NCBI RefSeq assembly: GCF_009769735.1
Contig: NZ_WSRO01000002.1
Span: forward strand, 1,612,001 to 1,676,000
DNA: 64,000 bases
From: Streptomyces sp. BA2
GTDB lineage: Bacteria > Actinomycetota > Actinomycetes > Streptomycetales > Streptomycetaceae
Direction: 5' to 3'
The notes under the pieces are model-generated. The model saw only the letters and a program-made list of their open reading frames with translations, did not search any database and was not told the origin of the DNA. Below are positions 16,047 to 24,145 of the stretch, in pieces. The position numbers were made by a program, and so were the translations under genes. Position 1 is the stretch's first letter; the number at the start of each line of letters is the position of its first letter.

Positions 16047-17281
16047 CGCGCACCTCCGGTCGCGCCGTTCAGGAAGGAGCGCGCCGCCGCGGCGTACACG
16101 CGCGTGTACTCGACGATCTCGCGCACCTCGACGAACTCGTCCTTCTGGTGCGCGATCCACTTCCCGCCGGGTCCGTAGACGACGGTCGGCAGACCGGCGT
16201 CGCGGGTGAGGATGGTCCCGTCCGTGGTGCCGGGCACGGCCCCGAACGGCGGTGGGCTGCCATGCACTTGACGGTGTCCGTCGACGAGGGCGGTGACCAC
16301 GGGGTGGTCCTCGGGGATCTCGATGGCGGGCCGGTCGTCGACCACGGTGAGGCCGACGCCGACCCCCACGGTCCCGGCCGCCTCGATCGCGAACTCCCTG
16401 ATCCGCTCGATGAGTTCGGCGTGGTCGGTGCCAGGGATCGTGCGTACGTCGATGCCGACGAGCCCGTGCGCGGGGATGACGTTGAGCTGGTCCGGGTCCC
16501 CACCGTGCAGGACGGTCGGCGTGACCGTCACGCTTCCGGCGTGCGGGTGGGTGCCGTACCGCTCCTGGGCCCAGTCCTGCACGCGGGCGAGTGCCTCGAC
16601 GATGCGGGCCCCCGCGACGATCGGGCTCCTGGCCTCCTGCGGCATGGCGCCGTGGGCCATCACCCCGTCGAGATCGAGCCGGAGCCGGATGCCGCCGCGG
16701 GCGGAGGTGCACACCTCGTACCCCTCCGGCTCGCAGACGATGACTCCGTCCACCTCACGCGCGAGCGGGGTCGCTGCGAACGCCTTCGCGCCGAGCATCA
16801 GCCCTTCCTCGTCGCACAGCACGCCGAGGACGACACGGCCCGGGAAGGGGCCGGACAGTTGCAGGGCCCGCACCCCGTAGATCATCGCCGCGACACCGGA
16901 CTTCATGTCGGCGGAGCCGCGCCCCCAGAGCCTGCCGTCCCGGATCTCCGCGCCGTAGGGATCGAAGCTCCAGTCCGCCGGGTCCCCCTCCGTGACGACG
17001 TCGATGTGCCCCTCGAACATCAGGGTCGGCCCTTCGCCTCCCCCGCCCTCGATGACGGCGACGGTGTTGGGCCGTCCCGGCGCGACCTCCACCACGTCGT
17101 ACGCCCAGCCGAACTCGGTGAAGAGGCGGGCGACGAGTTCGGCCGCGGGCCGCTCCACGTCGGTGGCACCGGCCGCGTTGACGGTACGCAGCCGGACCAG
17201 ATCCTGGGTGAAGGCGACGACGGCGGCGGAGTCGATGTCAGGGACGGGGACGGGGACGGACGTGCTTGAGCTGGTGTGCAT
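16043..17281 (-). CDS. M20 family metallopeptidase (ArgE/DapE-like)
   Basis: A 412-residue zinc hydrolase of the ArgE/DapE/ACY1 group, which removes acyl groups or terminal amino acids. Zinc and catalytic residues are visible: GHIDVV (His, then catalytic Asp), GRGSADMKSG (bridging Asp), LCDEEG (catalytic Glu and ligand), CEPE, and the late ligand in GKWIAHQKDE. HGAMPQEARSP marks the dimerisation domain. It is the first gene of the minus-strand catabolic cluster and faces the FadR/GntR regulator. The operator at 17310-17331 lies about 30-50 bases upstream of its start, so it is the most likely direct target. Confidence 0.9.
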   Translation of the reverse strand: MHTSSSTSVPVPVPDIDSAAVVAFTQDLVRLRTVNAAGATDVERPAAELVARLFTEFGWAYDVVEVAPGRPNTVAVIEGGGGEGPTLMFEGHIDVVTEGDPADWSFDPYGAEIRDGRLWGRGSADMKSGVAAMIYGVRALQLSGPFPGRVVLGVLCDEEGLMLGAKAFAATPLAREVDGVIVCEPEGYEVCTSARGGIRLRLDLDGVMAHGAMPQEARSPIVAGARIVEALARVQDWAQERYGTHPHAGSVTVTPTVLHGGDPDQLNVIPAHGLVGIDVRTIPGTDHAELIERIREFAIEAAGTVGVGVGLTVVDDRPAIEIPEDHPVVTALVDGHRQVHGSPPPFGAVPGTTDGTILTRDAGLPTVVYGPGGKWIAHQKDEFVEVREIVEYTRVYAAAARSFLNGATGGAR

Positions 17282-17309
17282 GGAACCTCCAAGTCGGTCA
17301 GCCGAGAGG

Positions 17310-17331
17310 CCAGTCGACTGGTCAGACCAGT
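17310..17331. promoter_or_regulatory. Overlapping palindromes, probable FadR/GntR operator
   Basis: Two perfect palindromes share the block ACTGG: CCAGTCGACTGG (17310-17321) and ACTGGTCAGACCAGT (17317-17331, 7-bp arms, one-base centre). The core TGGTCAGACCA fits the TGGT-N3-ACCA operators of FadR-type GntR regulators. The site lies between the divergent M20 and regulator genes, so one bound dimer or pair of dimers could control both directions. Confidence 0.78.
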
Positions 17332-17410
17332 TGAATTCCCGTACTCTGCCTGCACGTTCAGGGCCGGGTCAACCACCAGATCTTGGTTTTCCCGCGCCGA
17401 CACCGCGTAT

Positions 17411-17432
17411 CACTCGCGTAGCACTCGCGTAG
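17411..17432. repeat. Direct repeat in the regulator leader
   Basis: The 11-mer CACTCGCGTAG occurs twice head to tail (17411-17421, 17422-17432), 30 bases before the regulator start. It could be a duplicated promoter element or simple slippage; the sequence does not decide. Confidence 0.5.
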
Positions 17433-17462
17433 CAATTACGCACCGTGGAGGGGGGCGGGCCG

Positions 17463-18239
17463 ATGGCCGCCGACGACGCCGACCTGTTCCGGCCGGTCAC
17501 ACCGGTCCGCGCCTACCAGCGGGTGGCCGAGCAGATCGAGGAGCGCATCCTCAGCGGTGATCTGCCGCCCGGCTCCCGGCTGCCCGCCGAGCGCGAGCTG
17601 GTCAACCGCTTCGGCGTGGGCCGGTCCACGGTCCGCGAGGCACTGCGGGTCCTGCAGTCGGCGGGCCTGATCCGCTCCCGCCCCGGCGACCCGCTGGGCG
17701 CCGAGGTCCTCGGCGTCTCCCCCGACAACCTCAGCCAGGCCCTGGGCCGCCTGACCCGCTCCAGCGTGGCGACGCTCGGCGAACTGGTGCAGTTCCGCAT
17801 GGTGTTGGACGCGGAGAGCAACCGCCTGGCGGCACGTCTGCACGGCGAGGACGACCTCGCCCGGATGCGGGAGCAGATCACCCGCATGGAATCCCTCAGC
17901 CTGGGCGGCCCGGCGTCCCTGCACGCGTTCAGCGAGGCGGACGCGCTCTTCCATCGCGCGATCGCCGAGGCGAGCGGCAATTCCCTCCTGGGCCTGTGCG
18001 CACGTGCCGTGCACGAGGCGGTGGTGGAGGTCATCGAGAAGAAGATCGCGGGCGTCGCGGACACCACGGCCTGGATGGAGCGCTCCATAGCCCATCACCG
18101 CGAGGTCCTGACGGCGATCGCGGCAGGCAACGCCCCACTCGCCGCCCGCCTTGGCCGGACGGCCCTGCATGAGTACTACGCGGAGCATGTGGAGCCCGGG
18201 GCAAGGGATTTGCTGGCGGCGTCGATGGAGGACCACTGA
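17463..18239 (+). CDS. FadR/GntR family transcriptional regulator
   Basis: A 258-residue regulator. The winged helix covers residues about 15-80 (VAEQIEERILSGDLPPGSRLP, ERELVNRFGVGRSTVREALRVLQSAGLI). The FCD ligand-binding domain follows (residues about 95-235), with helices RMVLDAESNRLAA, FSEADALFHRAIAEASGN and SIAHHREVLTAIAAGN. The Asp and His residues in these helices form the metal site of FadR-type FCD proteins, which often bind carboxylates. I prefer the ATG at 17463, with GGAGG about 11 bases upstream, over the GTG at 17445. It is divergent from the M20-ALDH-SDR-SSS-amidase genes and is presumably their repressor. Confidence 0.88.
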   Translation: MAADDADLFRPVTPVRAYQRVAEQIEERILSGDLPPGSRLPAERELVNRFGVGRSTVREALRVLQSAGLIRSRPGDPLGAEVLGVSPDNLSQALGRLTRSSVATLGELVQFRMVLDAESNRLAARLHGEDDLARMREQITRMESLSLGGPASLHAFSEADALFHRAIAEASGNSLLGLCARAVHEAVVEVIEKKIAGVADTTAWMERSIAHHREVLTAIAAGNAPLAARLGRTALHEYYAEHVEPGARDLLAASMEDH

Positions 18240-18321
18240 CGGAGCGTCTCCCTCTGACGCAGCGTCCCCCTCGAACCCGGCTCGCCCCGCTCAGCCCCGG
18301 AAGGCGCGGCTCAGCCCCGGC

Positions 18322-19710
18322 TCAGCCGCGGAAGCCGGGTGAGAGACCGAGACGCCCCTCCAGCTGCCCCAGCAAATCCCCGAGCAGGGCGCTGAGTTGA
18401 CTCTGCCCGTCCTCGTCGAGCCCCGCGAGGACGACGGTCTCGTACGCGAGCTGATCGGGCAGGATCGAGTCGACCAGGTCACGGCCCGCGTCGGTCAGGC
18501 CGACGTGCGAGACACGGCGGTCACGAGTGTCGGCGCGCCGGTCGACCAGGCCGCGTTCCTGGAGCTGCTTGAGGCGCTTGGTGACGGCGGCACCCGACGA
18601 GAAGGTCTCGCGGGCCAGTTCACCGGGGGTCAGTTCATGTCCGGTGCGACGCAGCGCGCCGAGGAGGTCGAACTCGGGCCGGGTCAGACCGACGCGGCGC
18701 AGCGGGGCGTCCTCGGCCTGTTGCAGGAGGGCAGCACAGCGATTGATGCGGCCGATGACCTCCATAGGCCCGGTATCGATATCCGGCCGCACAGCCTGCC
18801 ACTGGCGCACGACAGCGGCGACGGTGTCACGGGGCGCGTGCGGAGCGGCGCCTGCCGCGGGCGCGGCGCTGCCCGTGGCGGAGGCGGCACCCCCCGTTGC
18901 AGGCCCGGCACCACCCGACACGGAGACTCCACTGCCCGACGCAGGACCGGCACCTCCCGACCCAGCGACGGTGCGGCCCGTCGCAGGCCCGCCGCCGCCC
19001 GAAACGGAGCCAGCGCTGCTCGACGTAGAGGAGGCACTGCCCGGCGTGAGCCCGGCGCTACCCGCCGCAGAGACGGCACTGCTCGTAGCGGGCGCGGCGC
19101 CACCTCCCGCAGGCCAGGCACCACCCGACGCGGAGGCGCCGCCGCCGGACGCAGAGACGCCACTGCCCGACGCGGAGAGGGCGCTGCTCGGCCCGGCGCT
19201 CCCCATCGCGGAGGCTGCACCACCCGTCGCAGGACCGGCACCGCCCGCTGCGGAGACGGCACTGCCAGACGCAGGCCCGGCACCACCCGAGACGGAGACA
19301 GCGCTGCTCGTCGTAACCGTGGCACTGCCCGGCGTGAGCCCCGCGCTGCCCGCCGCGGAGACGGCACTGCTCGTGGCGGGCGCGGCGCTCCCCGTGGCGG
19401 AGGCGGCACCACCCAGCGCAGGCCCAGCACCACCCGACGCGGAGACCCCACTGCCGGAAGCGGAGACGGCACGACCTGGCTCAGACGCGGCGGGTCCCGA
19501 CGCGGAGACGCCACCACCCGCCGCAGACCCGGCCCCACCCGACGCAGCGACGCCACTGCCCGGCACAGGACCAGCACCGCCCGACGCAGAGGCGCCGCTG
19601 CCCGGTGCCGAGGCGTCGCCTCGTGACGTGGGGTCGGCGCCGGCTGTGTCGGCATCTTCCGCACGGGACACGGCTTCTTCCGCCGTGGCCCGTTCGCTTC
19701 CGTTCCTCAT
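18322..19710 (-). CDS. MarR family regulator with a giant low-complexity N-terminus
   Basis: The last ~168 residues are an ordinary MarR winged-helix protein: VAAVVRQWQAV, GRINRCAALLQQAED, LTRPEFDLLGALRRTGHELTPGELA, GAAVTKRLKQLQERGLVDRR, then a C-terminal dimer helix. Ahead of it, in the same frame and without a stop, lie about 290 residues made almost only of Ser, Gly, Ala, Pro, Thr and Val. Close relatives normally begin near the domain. The start at 19710 (RNGSERATAEEAV) looks natural and is 29 bp after the FUSC stop, so FUSC and MarR form an operon. If the extension is not translated, an internal start near 18835 would be needed, but none with a good ribosome site is clear. Confidence 0.8.
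   Translation of the reverse strand: MRNGSERATAEEAVSRAEDADTAGADPTSRGDASAPGSGASASGGAGPVPGSGVAASGGAGSAAGGGVSASGPAASEPGRAVSASGSGVSASGGAGPALGGAASATGSAAPATSSAVSAAGSAGLTPGSATVTTSSAVSVSGGAGPASGSAVSAAGGAGPATGGAASAMGSAGPSSALSASGSGVSASGGGASASGGAWPAGGGAAPATSSAVSAAGSAGLTPGSASSTSSSAGSVSGGGGPATGRTVAGSGGAGPASGSGVSVSGGAGPATGGAASATGSAAPAAGAAPHAPRDTVAAVVRQWQAVRPDIDTGPMEVIGRINRCAALLQQAEDAPLRRVGLTRPEFDLLGALRRTGHELTPGELARETFSSGAAVTKRLKQLQERGLVDRRADTRDRRVSHVGLTDAGRDLVDSILPDQLAYETVVLAGLDEDGQSQLSALLGDLLGQLEGRLGLSPGFRG
18840..19650. repeat. Low-complexity repeat tract inside the MarR gene
   Basis: About 800 bp of imperfect, mostly 15-18-bp modules encoding ASG/GAGPA/SAV patterns. Higher-order copying is visible: a 68-bp segment at 19033-19100 is repeated almost exactly at 19321-19388, encoding APATSSAVSAAGSAGLTPG both times. 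Long frames are open on both strands because of composition. Confidence 0.85.
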
Positions 19711-19739
19711 GCGCCCCTGTCCTCGTGTCGCCCGGATCG

Positions 19740-21464
19740 TCACACCCGTACGCGCTCGCCGTGCTCCATGCCGCGTACCGTCGCCGCGAGCGTACGGTGT
19801 CCGGCCTGCTCGGCGGCCAGTACCCGTTGCTCCGGCAGGGCGCGCTGCCACCATTCGCCCGCCGCCGCGTCATGGGTGGCGCGGAGGTCGACCAGCGCGG
19901 CGGTCAGGTCGCGGCGCGCCGGGCGCAGGTTGGCTGGGGTGGCCGTCAGGGCCTGTTCGGCGCGGGCGCGGGCCCGGTCCGTGGCGTCGATGGCCAGTTC
20001 GATGTGGTCGGCGGCGCGCCGGTTGGTGACGGCGATCGCCGCGACGATGCCGAGCAGCGCGCCCACGAACGTGTCCACGACCCGGTCGAGGATCAGCTCT
20101 CCGGGCTGCTGGAACCGCGCGAACTCCGTGACCAGGAGCGCCATGGGCGTGACGCACACGCTGCCCAGCCAGTAGTTGCGGGCCATCAGCGCCTCCGCCC
20201 CGAAGGCGAGCGCCAGGCAGCAGACGATCAGCGCGGCCTGGCTGAGGTGGGCCAGCGGGGCGATCGCGGCAAAGGCGAGCACCCCGACGAGGTTGCCGAC
20301 CACGCGCTGCACTCCCCTGTTCCAGGTGAGCGTGACGTTGGCCTGGTAGAGGGACGCGGCCGTGACCAGCGCCCAGTAGGGGCGGCCGACGCCGAGGGCC
20401 AACGACACGTACCCCGCGAGCGCGCAGCCGACGGCCGTGCGCAGCGCGATGGGCAGCAGCGGCGATCCGGGGCCCAGGCGCCGCCAGAGCGAGAGCTCCG
20501 CCGCCAACTCGGCCTCTACTCCGAGGAGTTCGTCCTCCGCTTCGGGGCGTACGCCGCCGGGGCGGGGCACAGCGCCCGTACCGCGCAGTCCCGCCGCCCA
20601 GGCGCGCAGCTGGGCGGGGTCCGCCGCCGATGGCGCGGCCAGGGCCTCCTCGGCGTGGATGACCAGGCGCTCCAGGGCGCGCCGCGCCGCCGTGCGGGCA
20701 CCGGTGGCGAGCAGTGACTGCCAGGCCGCGTGGACGGCCGCTGCCGCCGCCGGCCGGGCGCGCTCACGGCCGGGGCCCGCCGCCTCGGCGTACGCGGCCG
20801 CCGCTCGCAGGGCCCGCGCGGTGGCCCGGCGCTCAGGGCCGTGCGGGCGCACCAGCGCGGGGGCCATGCCGACCAGCCAGGCCACCGCGCCCGCGCCGAG
20901 CGTCAGGGCGAGGTGACCGGGGACCTGCCCGATGGCCTGCGGCGCGAACAGCGTCGCGGAGCTGATGAACGTGAAGATGAGGTGGCCGGGCGGGCCGATG
21001 CGGGTCGCGTCGCAGAGCGTCTTCTGTGCGGCGGCGAGCAGCGCCCCGACCGCGACGAGCACCGCCGCCGACGTGGTGAGCGAGGCGGCGACCATGGCGA
21101 TGCCGACGCTGGCGAGCATCCCGAGGACGACACCGGCGAGGGCGCGGGCCCGCGCGGCGTAGGGGAGGTTGTGGGTGTAGAGGGCGCAGAACGATCCGGC
21201 CATCGTGTACATGACGAGGTCCAGGCGGCCGATCGCGAGGAGCGTCAGATTCGGTATCGCGGTGGCGACGACCACGCTCGACGCGGGCTTGAACCAGATG
21301 TCGGACGGCTTACCCGGGCGCAGCACACCGGCGAGCGGGAGTCGACGGACACGGACACGGGTGGGCCCGGAGGGGCTGGATGAGCTGGAGGGGCTGGAGG
21401 GGCTGGAGGGGCTGGAGGGGCTGGGGGAAGGTGGCGGCGTACTGCCCACCGGTGCACTGCTCAT
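19740..21464 (-). CDS. FUSC family membrane protein (aromatic acid exporter-like)
   Basis: A 574-residue inner-membrane protein with two clusters of hydrophobic helices (residues about 45-190 and 345-470) separated by an Ala/Arg/Glu-rich cytoplasmic domain, the layout of FUSC/AaeB-type exporters. Recognisable blocks are IWFKPASSVVVATAIPN, GRPYWALVTAASLYQANVT and LVGVLAFAAIAPLAHL, plus the late DTFVGALLGIVAAIAV. Such proteins export aromatic acids or other organic anions. The N-terminus holds a Ser-Ser-Pro repeat from a 9-bp DNA repeat. The ATG at 21464 lies just inside an AT-rich promoter with a dyad at 21471-21486. MarR follows in the same operon and is the expected regulator. Confidence 0.85.
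   Translation of the reverse strand: MSSAPVGSTPPPSPSPSSPSSPSSPSSSSSPSGPTRVRVRRLPLAGVLRPGKPSDIWFKPASSVVVATAIPNLTLLAIGRLDLVMYTMAGSFCALYTHNLPYAARARALAGVVLGMLASVGIAMVAASLTTSAAVLVAVGALLAAAQKTLCDATRIGPPGHLIFTFISSATLFAPQAIGQVPGHLALTLGAGAVAWLVGMAPALVRPHGPERRATARALRAAAAYAEAAGPGRERARPAAAAAVHAAWQSLLATGARTAARRALERLVIHAEEALAAPSAADPAQLRAWAAGLRGTGAVPRPGGVRPEAEDELLGVEAELAAELSLWRRLGPGSPLLPIALRTAVGCALAGYVSLALGVGRPYWALVTAASLYQANVTLTWNRGVQRVVGNLVGVLAFAAIAPLAHLSQAALIVCCLALAFGAEALMARNYWLGSVCVTPMALLVTEFARFQQPGELILDRVVDTFVGALLGIVAAIAVTNRRAADHIELAIDATDRARARAEQALTATPANLRPARRDLTAALVDLRATHDAAAGEWWQRALPEQRVLAAEQAGHRTLAATVRGMEHGERVRV
21372..21425. repeat. 9-bp tandem repeat in the FUSC N-terminus
   Basis: Six 9-bp units (consensus GGGGCTGGA on the plus strand, one reading TGAGCTGGA) encode the SSP repeat at residues about 16-33 of the FUSC protein. 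The in-frame period allows copy-number change without frameshift. Confidence 0.8.
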
Positions 21465-21470
21465 ACCTAG

Positions 21471-21486
21471 AACATTAGCAAGTGTT
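21471..21486. promoter_or_regulatory. Possible MarR operator upstream of FUSC
   Basis: AACATTAGCAAGTGTT is an imperfect palindrome (6 of 8 positions match between halves) within a conspicuously AT-rich 40-bp patch, 7 bases before the FUSC start. The size and AACA/TGTT ends suit a MarR dimer. The MarR gene of the same operon is the likely binder. Confidence 0.5.
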
Positions 21487-21642
21487 TTACTCAGAAACGA
21501 TTTACGATTTCCCTGGGGAACCACCCCGGAACCACCCCCCGCTCCCCCCGCGCTCCCCACGTACACCCGTGCGCTCGCGTACGACGCCCTGCGCGAGGGC
21601 ATCGACCCGACGACACGACACCGTCGATCGGGGAGGTGTGCG

Positions 21643-22242
21643 GTGCACGGACCGGCGCAGGCCGGCTGGCTGCTCGTCGCGCTGTGCGCGGCGACCGGGT
21701 CCTACTGCCTGCTGCGGATGCGCAGCAGGATCGAGGCACAGCGCCGGACGGCCGGCGGAGAGGCGCTCATGGGGTTCGGGATGGCGTTGATGGCCCTGCC
21801 CGCCGCCGTCCTGACCCCGCCACGGTGGGCCTGGCTGGGGTACGCGGCCGTGTTCGGCGCGGCGGCGCTTCACACCCTCTGGGCCGCCCGCCGGAACCGG
21901 CACCATCACCGGCACCATCGCCACCATCTACATCACCTGCATCACCTGCATCACCTGGTCGGCGCCTGCGCCATGGTCTACATGGCAGTGGCCATGGCCG
22001 CGACCCCCACCGCGCACGCGGGCCACGGCGGCGGGGGCACCCCGATGCTCACCGGTGCCCTGTTGCTGTACTTCGCGGGATACGTGCTGTGGTCGGGGGC
22101 CCGCCTCCTGCCCGTACCGACGCTCGCGATGGCGGAGGGGGGCGGCGGGACGGTCACAGGGTGGGCCGACCGCACCGAGCTGGCGATGGCGTGCAGACTG
22201 TCCATGGGGATCGCCATGATCGCGATGCTGCTGACGCTGTAG
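21643..22242 (+). CDS. DUF5134 domain-containing membrane protein, His-rich loop
   Basis: A 199-residue membrane protein resembling the actinobacterial DUF5134 family. Five or six hydrophobic segments are visible (WLLVALCAATGSYCLL, MGFGMALMALPAAVL, WLGYAAVFGAAALHTLWA, GACAMVYMAVAMAA, MLTGALLLYFAGYVLW). Between the third and fourth lies a loop with about 14 His residues; His clusters also follow at AHAGHGG. Metal binding is an inference from those His residues. The GTG at 21643 has GGGAGG 6 bases upstream. It precedes an M56 metallopeptidase gene, a common pairing. Confidence 0.75.
   Translation: MHGPAQAGWLLVALCAATGSYCLLRMRSRIEAQRRTAGGEALMGFGMALMALPAAVLTPPRWAWLGYAAVFGAAALHTLWAARRNRHHHRHHRHHLHHLHHLHHLVGACAMVYMAVAMAATPTAHAGHGGGGTPMLTGALLLYFAGYVLWSGARLLPVPTLAMAEGGGGTVTGWADRTELAMACRLSMGIAMIAMLLTL
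21931..21957. repeat. CATCACCTG triplication in the DUF5134 gene
   Basis: Three perfect 9-bp units encode HHL repeated within the His-rich loop; related CACCATC units precede them. Confidence 0.75.
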
Positions 22243-22415
22243 AACACCACGGCCCCACGAGGCAGAGGACGCGAGGCCGTAAGGGGCGCCGCAGAGGGCG
22301 CGAGGCCGTAAGAGGCGAGGCCTTAACGGGCGATATCCCGCGATCGGCCGTGGCGTGCGTCACTTGAGGCGATAGGCCATACCCTCCGACAGCGCCGCCC
22401 TCATAGTCTTGACAC

Positions 22416-23351
22416 ATGTTGCTCCCCGTTGCGCTGTTGCTGCTGGGCGCCCTCACCGCCGTCGTCGCCCCGCGCCTCCTCGCACGCGCCGACTGGCCGG
22501 AGCGCGAACCGGTGGTCGCGCTGTGGGCGTGGCAGTGCGTCGTGGCGGGTGTGCTCATGTGCTGCGCCCTGTCGATGACCTTGAGCGCCGCCGCCGCGTG
22601 GCAGGCCGTGCGCGGCCACGTCTTCGCGCCCGCGCCGCACGACGTGGTCGACGCGTACGCGCTCGGGGCGGGCGGCTACTGGGCGCCCGCGACCGCCGTG
22701 GCGCTGGCCCTGGGCGGCGTATGGACCGCCGCGATGCTGACCCGGGAGATCGCCCGGGCTCGGGCGAGGCGCCGCAAGGGGCGTGCCGAACTCCTCCTGC
22801 GCGCACCGCTGTTGCCCGGCGAGGAGCCCGGCGCCGACCGTCTCGTCGTCCTGGAGGGCGAGCGCCCCGACGCCTGGTGGCTGCCGGGGGCCGCACCCCA
22901 ACTGGTCATCACCACCGCCGCGTTGCGGCGCCTGAAGGGCCGTCAGCTGGATGCCGTGCTCGCCCATGAGCAGGGGCATGCGCAGGCACGGCACGACTGG
23001 CTCCTGCACTGCTCGGGCGCGCTGGCCACGGGGTTCCCGCAGGTACCTGTCTTCGCCGCGTTCCGGGACGAGATGCACCGCCTGGTCGAGCTGGCCGCCG
23101 ACGACGTGGCTTCGCGGCGCTTCGGGCGCCTGACGATCGCCCTCGCGCTGGTCGAGCTGAACGAAGACCGGGGCGTGTTCGGCCCCTGCCCCACCCCGCA
23201 GGCTCACGTACCGCAGCGGGTGCACCGGTTGCTGTCCGCGCGGCCTCGGCTCACCGCGGGGAGGCGGCTGCGGCTGACGGCTGCCGCGGCACTGGTGCCG
23301 GTGGTCCCGCTCCTGGTGACGTTCGTGCCGGGGCTGCGCGCGCTGGGGTAG
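22416..23351 (+). CDS. M56 family metallopeptidase (BlaR1/MecR1-like protease domain)
   Basis: A 311-residue integral membrane zinc protease. The zinc motif AVLAHEQGHAQARHDW (HExxH, residues about 185-200) is flanked by membrane segments at the N-terminus (LLPVALLLLGALTAVV, QCVVAGVLMCCALSM, GYWAPATAVALALGGVW) and C-terminus (LTAAAALVPVVPLLVTFVP). ELAADDVASRR would provide the third ligand. In many actinobacteria this family sits beside a BlaI/CopY repressor and may cleave it; none is present here. The ATG at 22416 follows a TCTTGACAC stretch with no ribosome site, so the transcript may be leaderless. The 170-bp gap upstream holds three GAGGCC(G/T)TAA repeats. Confidence 0.87.
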   Translation: MLLPVALLLLGALTAVVAPRLLARADWPEREPVVALWAWQCVVAGVLMCCALSMTLSAAAAWQAVRGHVFAPAPHDVVDAYALGAGGYWAPATAVALALGGVWTAAMLTREIARARARRRKGRAELLLRAPLLPGEEPGADRLVVLEGERPDAWWLPGAAPQLVITTAALRRLKGRQLDAVLAHEQGHAQARHDWLLHCSGALATGFPQVPVFAAFRDEMHRLVELAADDVASRRFGRLTIALALVELNEDRGVFGPCPTPQAHVPQRVHRLLSARPRLTAGRRLRLTAAAALVPVVPLLVTFVPGLRALG

Positions 23352-23446
23352 TGGTCTGCCGCCGGAGGCCGCGGCTGCCGGGTCCGACCCCGCGGGACCA
23401 CGCCCCGGGATGGCCCCCGGCGCCACCCGTCGGCGAGGATCTCCCT

Positions 23447-24145
23447 ATGCACCCCGCCGCACCCCTCGACTCGCCGCCCGGTCCGCCCCGTCCGCGCAGG
23501 CCCCGCGCCCCGCTCGTCGCCGCGCTCCTGTGCGTCCCCTCGCTCCTGCTGATCCTCCTGGTCGAGCTGGAATGGGGCCCCCTTGGCACCCTCGACGGAG
23601 ACATCGCGCGCACCACGCACCGGTGGGCCGTCGCGCACGACGGCGCCACCCAGGCAAGCCGCATCCTGACCGACTGGGTGTGGGACCCGTGGACGATGCG
23701 CGCGCTGATCTCCGTGGCCGTGGTGTGGCTCGCCTTCCGCGGGGCGTACGGGCTGGCCCTGTGGCTCGCGGTCACCTGCGTGGTGGGCACCGTGGTGCAA
23801 CAGGGCCTCAAGGCGGCGGTCGACAAGCCGCGCCCGACGTGGCCGGACCCGGTGGACTCCGCGCACTACGCGGCGTTCCCCTCGGGACACGCCATGACGG
23901 CGACGGTCGTCTGCGGGCTGCTCCTGTGGCTGCTGCGCGTGTACGGCGTCGGGCCCACCCTATGGCGCACGGGCGTGACGATCGCCGTGGTCTCCGTCGT
24001 CGGGGTCGGCGTGACCCGAGTCTGGAACGGCGTGCACTGGCCGTCGGACGTCGTAGGCGGCTGGCTCCTGGGCGCCCTGATGGTCACCCTGGCAATCGCC
24101 ACGTACGCGTACCGCCCGACCCCCCGCCCAACGGAGCCCACGTAA
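23447..24145 (+). CDS. PAP2 superfamily phosphatase
   Basis: A 232-residue membrane lipid-phosphate phosphatase. All three PAP2 motifs are present: KAAVDKPRP, the PSGHAMT block with catalytic His, and TRVWNGVHWPSDV with the nucleophilic His. Six hydrophobic helices surround them. The enzyme may act on undecaprenyl diphosphate or phosphatidic acid; the sequence does not say which. The ATG at 23447 has GAGGAT 7 bases upstream and begins about 95 bp after the M56 gene. Its stop codon lies inside the first CACGTAACGAG repeat. Confidence 0.88.
   Translation: MHPAAPLDSPPGPPRPRRPRAPLVAALLCVPSLLLILLVELEWGPLGTLDGDIARTTHRWAVAHDGATQASRILTDWVWDPWTMRALISVAVVWLAFRGAYGLALWLAVTCVVGTVVQQGLKAAVDKPRPTWPDPVDSAHYAAFPSGHAMTATVVCGLLLWLLRVYGVGPTLWRTGVTIAVVSVVGVGVTRVWNGVHWPSDVVGGWLLGALMVTLAIATYAYRPTPRPTEPT

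Noticed and set aside
18397..20029. Long plus-strand frames across the MarR/FUSC genes
   Set aside because: They are antisense to a recognisable MarR domain and FUSC protein and are open only because of the GC-rich repeat tract.
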